Below, piece by piece: positions 59,786 through 64,000 of a stretch of 64,000 nucleotides of DNA. Every line of letters begins with the position of its first letter. Positions within the stretch are counted from its first letter, which is position 1. Both the position numbers and the translations under genes were made by a program. This DNA comes from Antedon mediterranea (taxonomy: Eukaryota; Echinodermata; Crinoidea; Comatulida; Antedonidae), in assembly GCF_964355755.1 (NCBI RefSeq), contig NC_092674.1:3849001-3913000 (forward strand). Reading direction: 5' to 3'. The notes under the pieces are model-generated. The model ran no database searches. It saw only the letters and a program-made list of their open reading frames with translations, and was not told where the DNA came from.

Positions 59786-61149
59786 TCAGGCCTATTGATT
59801 GCAGTTCTTCCAGTAAATAAATAGAATTTAATCACCATCCATGGCAAAATGTTACACGGTGATTTGAAAAATGTACTAAACTATAACAGGCTCACGATTC
59901 CACAACAGCACGAAATAGTCTAAGAATGCGCCTAATGAAAAATAGTTTGGTTTCGTCCTATAATAATATATCCACTGAAATGTCTGTTCTACATAAAAGT
60001 TCACGATAAGAATATTTCCAAAATCAAAGAAATAGGTTATTGGAATTTGATACCATACATTCTCTAAATCACATCATTTTAGGGTATTCATGATGTCGCC
60101 CAGTGGTTTAAAGGCTATAATTTTTTGTCACATAAAGTTTGACTTGTGTAGACTTTTTAAATTGTTTTTTATGTTTGTTTTGATGCCCCAAACAAATTGC
60201 TTTTTATTATTTATATCAAAGATTTGGCCTGCACTTGTAAACACTAAAATATGATGCTTTAATGAATGCCTCAAATTTAATCATTTTTAATAACGATTTT
60301 AACGTTATCTTTTTTGGTCTTCCTTCCTACTTATTTTTGTTCTCTAAATAACTAAAAGAAAGATGGAAAAATAAACTGATTGGTAAATTAATGTTAAAAA
60401 AAATCTTACCTTCGTTCATTATCCTCTACAATCAAAACAGATACTGTTCTATTGTCTGTTTTAATGTCAATTTTATAGTTTAGTGTTATAGGCTACGCAT
60501 TGTATTGTATTGTGTATCAGGGAAGAGTAATGTAACTCCTTCCTGGTAATATCAAGTTCCATCCTAACAATTGGCGCAATCCGGTGTTTCACTGCGAGTA
60601 CGGTCATTTGGACAACGGTAATATAATAAAAATAAATGACATCTGTTACCATACCATTTCCACGGAGATTATATTTAGTTATATAAATCTATGAATTGAG
60701 TGAATATACAATAGGTACATCAATGACTGGAAATTACATCGTTGCATGTGTTGCAGTTGTTGAAAATCAAACAAATAGAAATCACCACCCCCCTCCCCAC
60801 CCTAATATTTTGCATTTCATTCTGTAGAATGTTAGTACAGGTACTACTATAAAAACGAAACAAGTAACAGAAATCTATTCCATCCGGTAATAAAGAAGTG
60901 TAATAACAGTTTATTCAAAGACATTGTATTCACATTGTTTGATCATTACAGTACAGTATTATGTCTTTACTATATACCTTTTGTTCGCCCTTCATATAAT
61001 GTTTTTTGTTCAGTACTTTCCTTGAATGATTATGCCTAACTTAGGCAAGGAATTAATGAGTAACTACTAATTTATTGATTTGATGACACTACAGATTTAC
61101 AGATAAATTGATTTATGTAAAGATTGCCAAGCCCACTTACCCATCCTAA
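59786..61149. other. Spacer 3' of the retrotransposon, duplicated blocks, no gene seen
   Basis: Positions 59872-60370 match 39465-39900 (ctcacgattccacaacagca versus the same with small changes). A fragment of the intronic MITE family is at 60118-60152 (tgtcacataaagtttgactt). Positions 60395-60440 match the 'taccttcgtt...ttatcctctaca' block. Positions 60845-61030 share aaaacgaaacaagtaaca with the TSSK flanks (20877, 30208) and tttccttgaatgatta with 42270. Confidence 0.55.
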
Positions 61150-61440
61150 ACAAATACTTTACCTACCTAAAAACACAATGTACAAGCACTTCTTAGTTAT
61201 AATTAATTCCTAAAGGATGCACTACTTTTGTTATGTAAAACAATGAAAATAATTATAATTGATAAAATTACATTGGGGTAGGTAGAAGTACAAATTGTAA
61301 TGATATCATTTGCTGTCAAACTTGTAATAGTCTAAATATTTAAGATTGTGGGAGAGAAACCCGGACACCACCCTTTTTCTGGCTTCACACTTGTTTATTC
61401 CAACCTCCAATGCTCAAACATTGATATAGATCCTCCCACG
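61150..61440. repeat. DED-unit 3' flank block, copy next to unit 7
   Basis: Nearly the same as 42405-42690, including gattgtgggagagaaacccg and ttccaacctccaatgctca. It ends just before the last exon of unit 7. Confidence 0.75.
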
Positions 61441-61463
61441 TCTTAGGCCTACCTAATCAGCTC

Positions 61464-63232
61464 TTATCGTTTTTTCTTTTTCTTACTTTTCGGAACATCT
61501 TGACTACAGCTTCTTTTATTTGGGTTAGTTTTTGTTATCAGTTTAGAAGCTACATGGTGCAGATTTATGTCATTAAGATCTTTAATAATTTCTTTCGCAC
61601 CATCAGCAAATACATTCTTTGTTTTTTCAAGATGCATGATTAAAGACCATTGGTCTGTATACGCATTCTGCGGCACTTCATACACATCTCCCACTCGTTT
61701 TGCCTCATCTTTTGAAAGTGCTTTCCCGAGTCCCATCAGTTGTTGTCGATAGGCCGAGAATGACGTGATTTTGCCGTCTTTGTTTGCGTCACTGAGTAGT
61801 TTTACATCCTCTAAAACTCCACGGGTATCTGTCACTTTCACCATGTCGATTAGAACTTTGTAGTTTGTACGCGTAAGATCTCCACAAACCTTCAAAGTAT
61901 CGAACAAGCTGGATACGTATTTGTGTTCTTCTCTAAATTCTCTTGTATAATGTCCTTGAACAGCAGTCTCAGCATGGTTATTTTGTCTCTGTCTTGGTAC
62001 CATTGTGATGTCTTTGACAGCATGACATTAAACTCCTTGGATTCTAACTCTAAAGAAAGTGAACGGATTTATGTTGTGATGTGACGTAACTAATTGGAAC
62101 AGGTTACTTATTGTAGGCCTTTTTGGAGAAATAAATTAAATACTAATACAAATAGGTAGCCCTCTATTCATTATAAAACGTAATTAACTGTAAACGGAAT
62201 GGTAGACTACCTTTAGGTGCTGATGTCACATCTTCGTTCAGATCTGCTAAAACATAAATAAAATGTTGTCATCACTGAATATTTCAAACTTTAAAATAAA
62301 CATAGGCCAACAATAAAAAAAAGTTTAGCAGTAAAATATGAATTATTTAATCAATCTAGTTTACCTTGTGTTGCTGTTGACGTCGATTGTGATTGTTCTC
62401 TAATCTCTATAAGTGTTGACAGATTAGCTGAAATAATAACATTTATATCTAAATAAATAATACATTTCTACCATGCTAAATACACCTTGCATGGAGCAAG
62501 GAACTATTCACATTGCCTCTGGTAGAGAAATTAATTGTTTGAGCACATATCAATCAAAATCAATCAACCAAAATCATTAGTTACTCACCAAATTAGAAAA
62601 AAGTACAACCTACGTCCGTACAAAATATAAAAAATATTCGTTAACAAAAAAGGTGTTCTAGTTATACGTATATAAGTAGATTATGTTAAATTAAAGATAA
62701 ATGTTGTTTTATACACACCTAATTTTTTCTTTGCTGTTGAGTTGAGGTTACCTGCAAACCGTTTTATCTTCACTTCTGTAGAGTCTAATCGTTCCTGTTT
62801 CTCCAGGTGGAATACCAGATCCCAGATATTGTCAAAGCCTTTGTGACTTAGTTTGTAGAAAGCACGTAATTTGCGCAAATCGTCATCTCCCACTGCCATC
62901 AGAGCTTTATACAATGCTTTTCGATAAGGTGAAAGTCCTTTTCCCCTTTTAGCATCGTTGGTGTAGTCTTTTATGGCATCTTTAGCTGACTGCAAATTTG
63001 TCACTTCGGCAATTTCTGATAGAAGGTTTATTTCGGTGTATTTTATGTCACCAGATTCTTGGAGTTTATTGAATAAATCCAACCCATCGATATCTTTACG
63101 GTCTAACAGTGAGAGAGGTAGGAAATCATAAAGAAGAAATCTTAACAAACTGAATTTATCACCTTCATATTCGTTATTAAGATCTCTAAAAAATTCTGTA
63201 AAGCGATCTTCATGTGCCTGTTCATCTCCCAT
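61464..63232 (-). CDS. DED-family unit 7: four death-effector-like domains, one frameshift
   Basis: Exons 62719-63232, 62365-62427, 62211-62246 and 61464-62049 have clean GT-AG borders and phase-1 junctions, but the total (1199 bases) is one off a multiple of three. The break lies in 61930-61946, between the DED3 start (MLRLLFKDII) and YVSSLFDTLKVCGDLTRTNY. Exon 1 starts MGDEQAHEDRFTEFFRDLN and holds DED1 (LLRFLLYDFLPLSLL, DLFNKLQESGDIKYTEINLL) and DED2 (YRKALYKALMAVG, NIWDLVFHLEKQERL). The last exon has KITSFSAYRQQLMGLGKALS, YTDQWSLIMHLEKTKNVFA and the tail SKKKKKR. Either a recent pseudogene or an assembly error. Without the shift it would resemble unit 4. Confidence 0.7.
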
Positions 63233-64000
63233 TCTGTCTGATAATAAAATAAATTGATAAAAGTGATAAGTTGGCTAGAAAAATATCTGAATCACCTTGT
63301 ACGAGGGTTGCTAGTCCTGGTAATGGTGCAAGACCTTCCGAATTTACTATTAATGCAATTTCTGCCAGATAGAAACCAAATTTACACATAAACTTTGTCT
63401 ATTTAGAAGGAATTCTGGATATAATTTGCCAGTATGTCACTTTGTTATCTAGTATTGGAACTGCCACGCCTATTATAAAATATACAAAAGAGCTTACGGT
63501 AGCACATTGTCCCATAGATTTATCCAAAAGATAGATACTAATTTGTTTCAAAATAATATTGTTGAGATATGCATTAACTGGCTGTGCGTAACGACGAATG
63601 GGGAGCTTATGTCATTGAAATATGCAACAGGCACAATTAAATAAGTCATTATTTCTTTTATTAATTAGGCCTAGTATTATCCTTGGTTATAATGCTGAAT
63701 TATCTTTTGTCGTTCGGGTACAAACTACAGTCTCTCAACTACTAGTTTTATTTATTTCTTACCTTATAGTTGTTTATCCAACACAACCAAAAAGAAAATG
63801 GCGCCCTTCAGCTATTTTTAATATGCTAGCCTACATTAACAATAGGTACGTCGATATTAGAGAGGTTTCGCAATCTTACGAATACGATAACGAAAACGGA
63901 TACGTCACGCACACGTATTCGTTTTCGTAAGCCATAAAAAAATCTATTTCGCATGGCAACGAAATATTGAGGCGCGCGTCCAATAAATTTGAGCGAAGCG
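63233..64000. other. Upstream of DED unit 7, no gene seen
   Basis: The acceptor-like tatcagacag just before the ATG suggests a non-coding leader exon further up. Positions 63797-63825 (aaaatggcgcccttcagcta) match 44393-44420 in the upstream spacer of unit 6. An imperfect hairpin lies at 63875-63930 (arm attcgttttcgtaag). A frame at 63622-63930 has no family features. Confidence 0.5.

Noticed and set aside
21363-63232. Caspase or NLR genes within the DED array
   Set aside because: No QACxG or SHG caspase motifs, no P-loop/NACHT motif and no TIR or LRR pattern was found in any unit or spacer.

Overview
This is eukaryotic nuclear DNA. It is AT-rich and repeat-dense, with GT-AG introns and several nested transposons. 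The long spliced metazoan-type UGGT gene, the TSSK-like kinase, the death-effector-domain (DED) genes and the very common AGGCCT-type words in the repeats suggest a marine invertebrate deuterostome, most likely an echinoderm. The taxon is an inference; no rRNA or mitochondrial marker is present.

Layout. (1) Positions 1-13086, + strand: the 3' three quarters of a UDP-glucose:glycoprotein glucosyltransferase gene, 31 exons, with the 5' end outside the window. Its introns hold at least eight copies of one MITE family, a Tc1/mariner-like MITE and two 21-bp tandem arrays. (2) 13.2-19.3 kb: a transposon nest. A Mutator-like inverted-repeat element (15029-18530) contains a TA-flanked MITE and a hAT remnant; a LINE ORF1 fragment follows. 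(3) 19401-20508, - strand: a two-exon TSSK-like protein kinase, with a broken duplicate at 29.1-29.8 kb. (4) 21.3-63.2 kb, - strand: seven units of one gene family. Each unit is built from an exon with two DED-like folds, two tiny linker exons and a last exon with two more DED-like folds and a Lys/Arg-rich tail. Units 4 (33934-35628) and 5 (37138-38773) have clean splice models whose coding lengths are multiples of three. Unit 7 (61464-63232) has one frameshift. Units 1, 2, 3 and 6 are pseudogenes broken in four different ways. (5) 46529-59780: a young Ty3/gypsy retrotransposon (140-bp LTRs, 5-bp target duplication), interrupted by a LINE in its polyprotein gene and by a second Mutator-like foldback element in its leader.

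The most interesting content is the tandem family of caspase-free four-DED proteins. DED proteins work in metazoan apoptosis and innate immune signalling, and the birth-and-death pattern here resembles an immune-type gene array. Function is not shown by the sequence. Several transposon boundaries were confirmed by comparing filled and empty copies inside the window itself. All alignments were made by eye.
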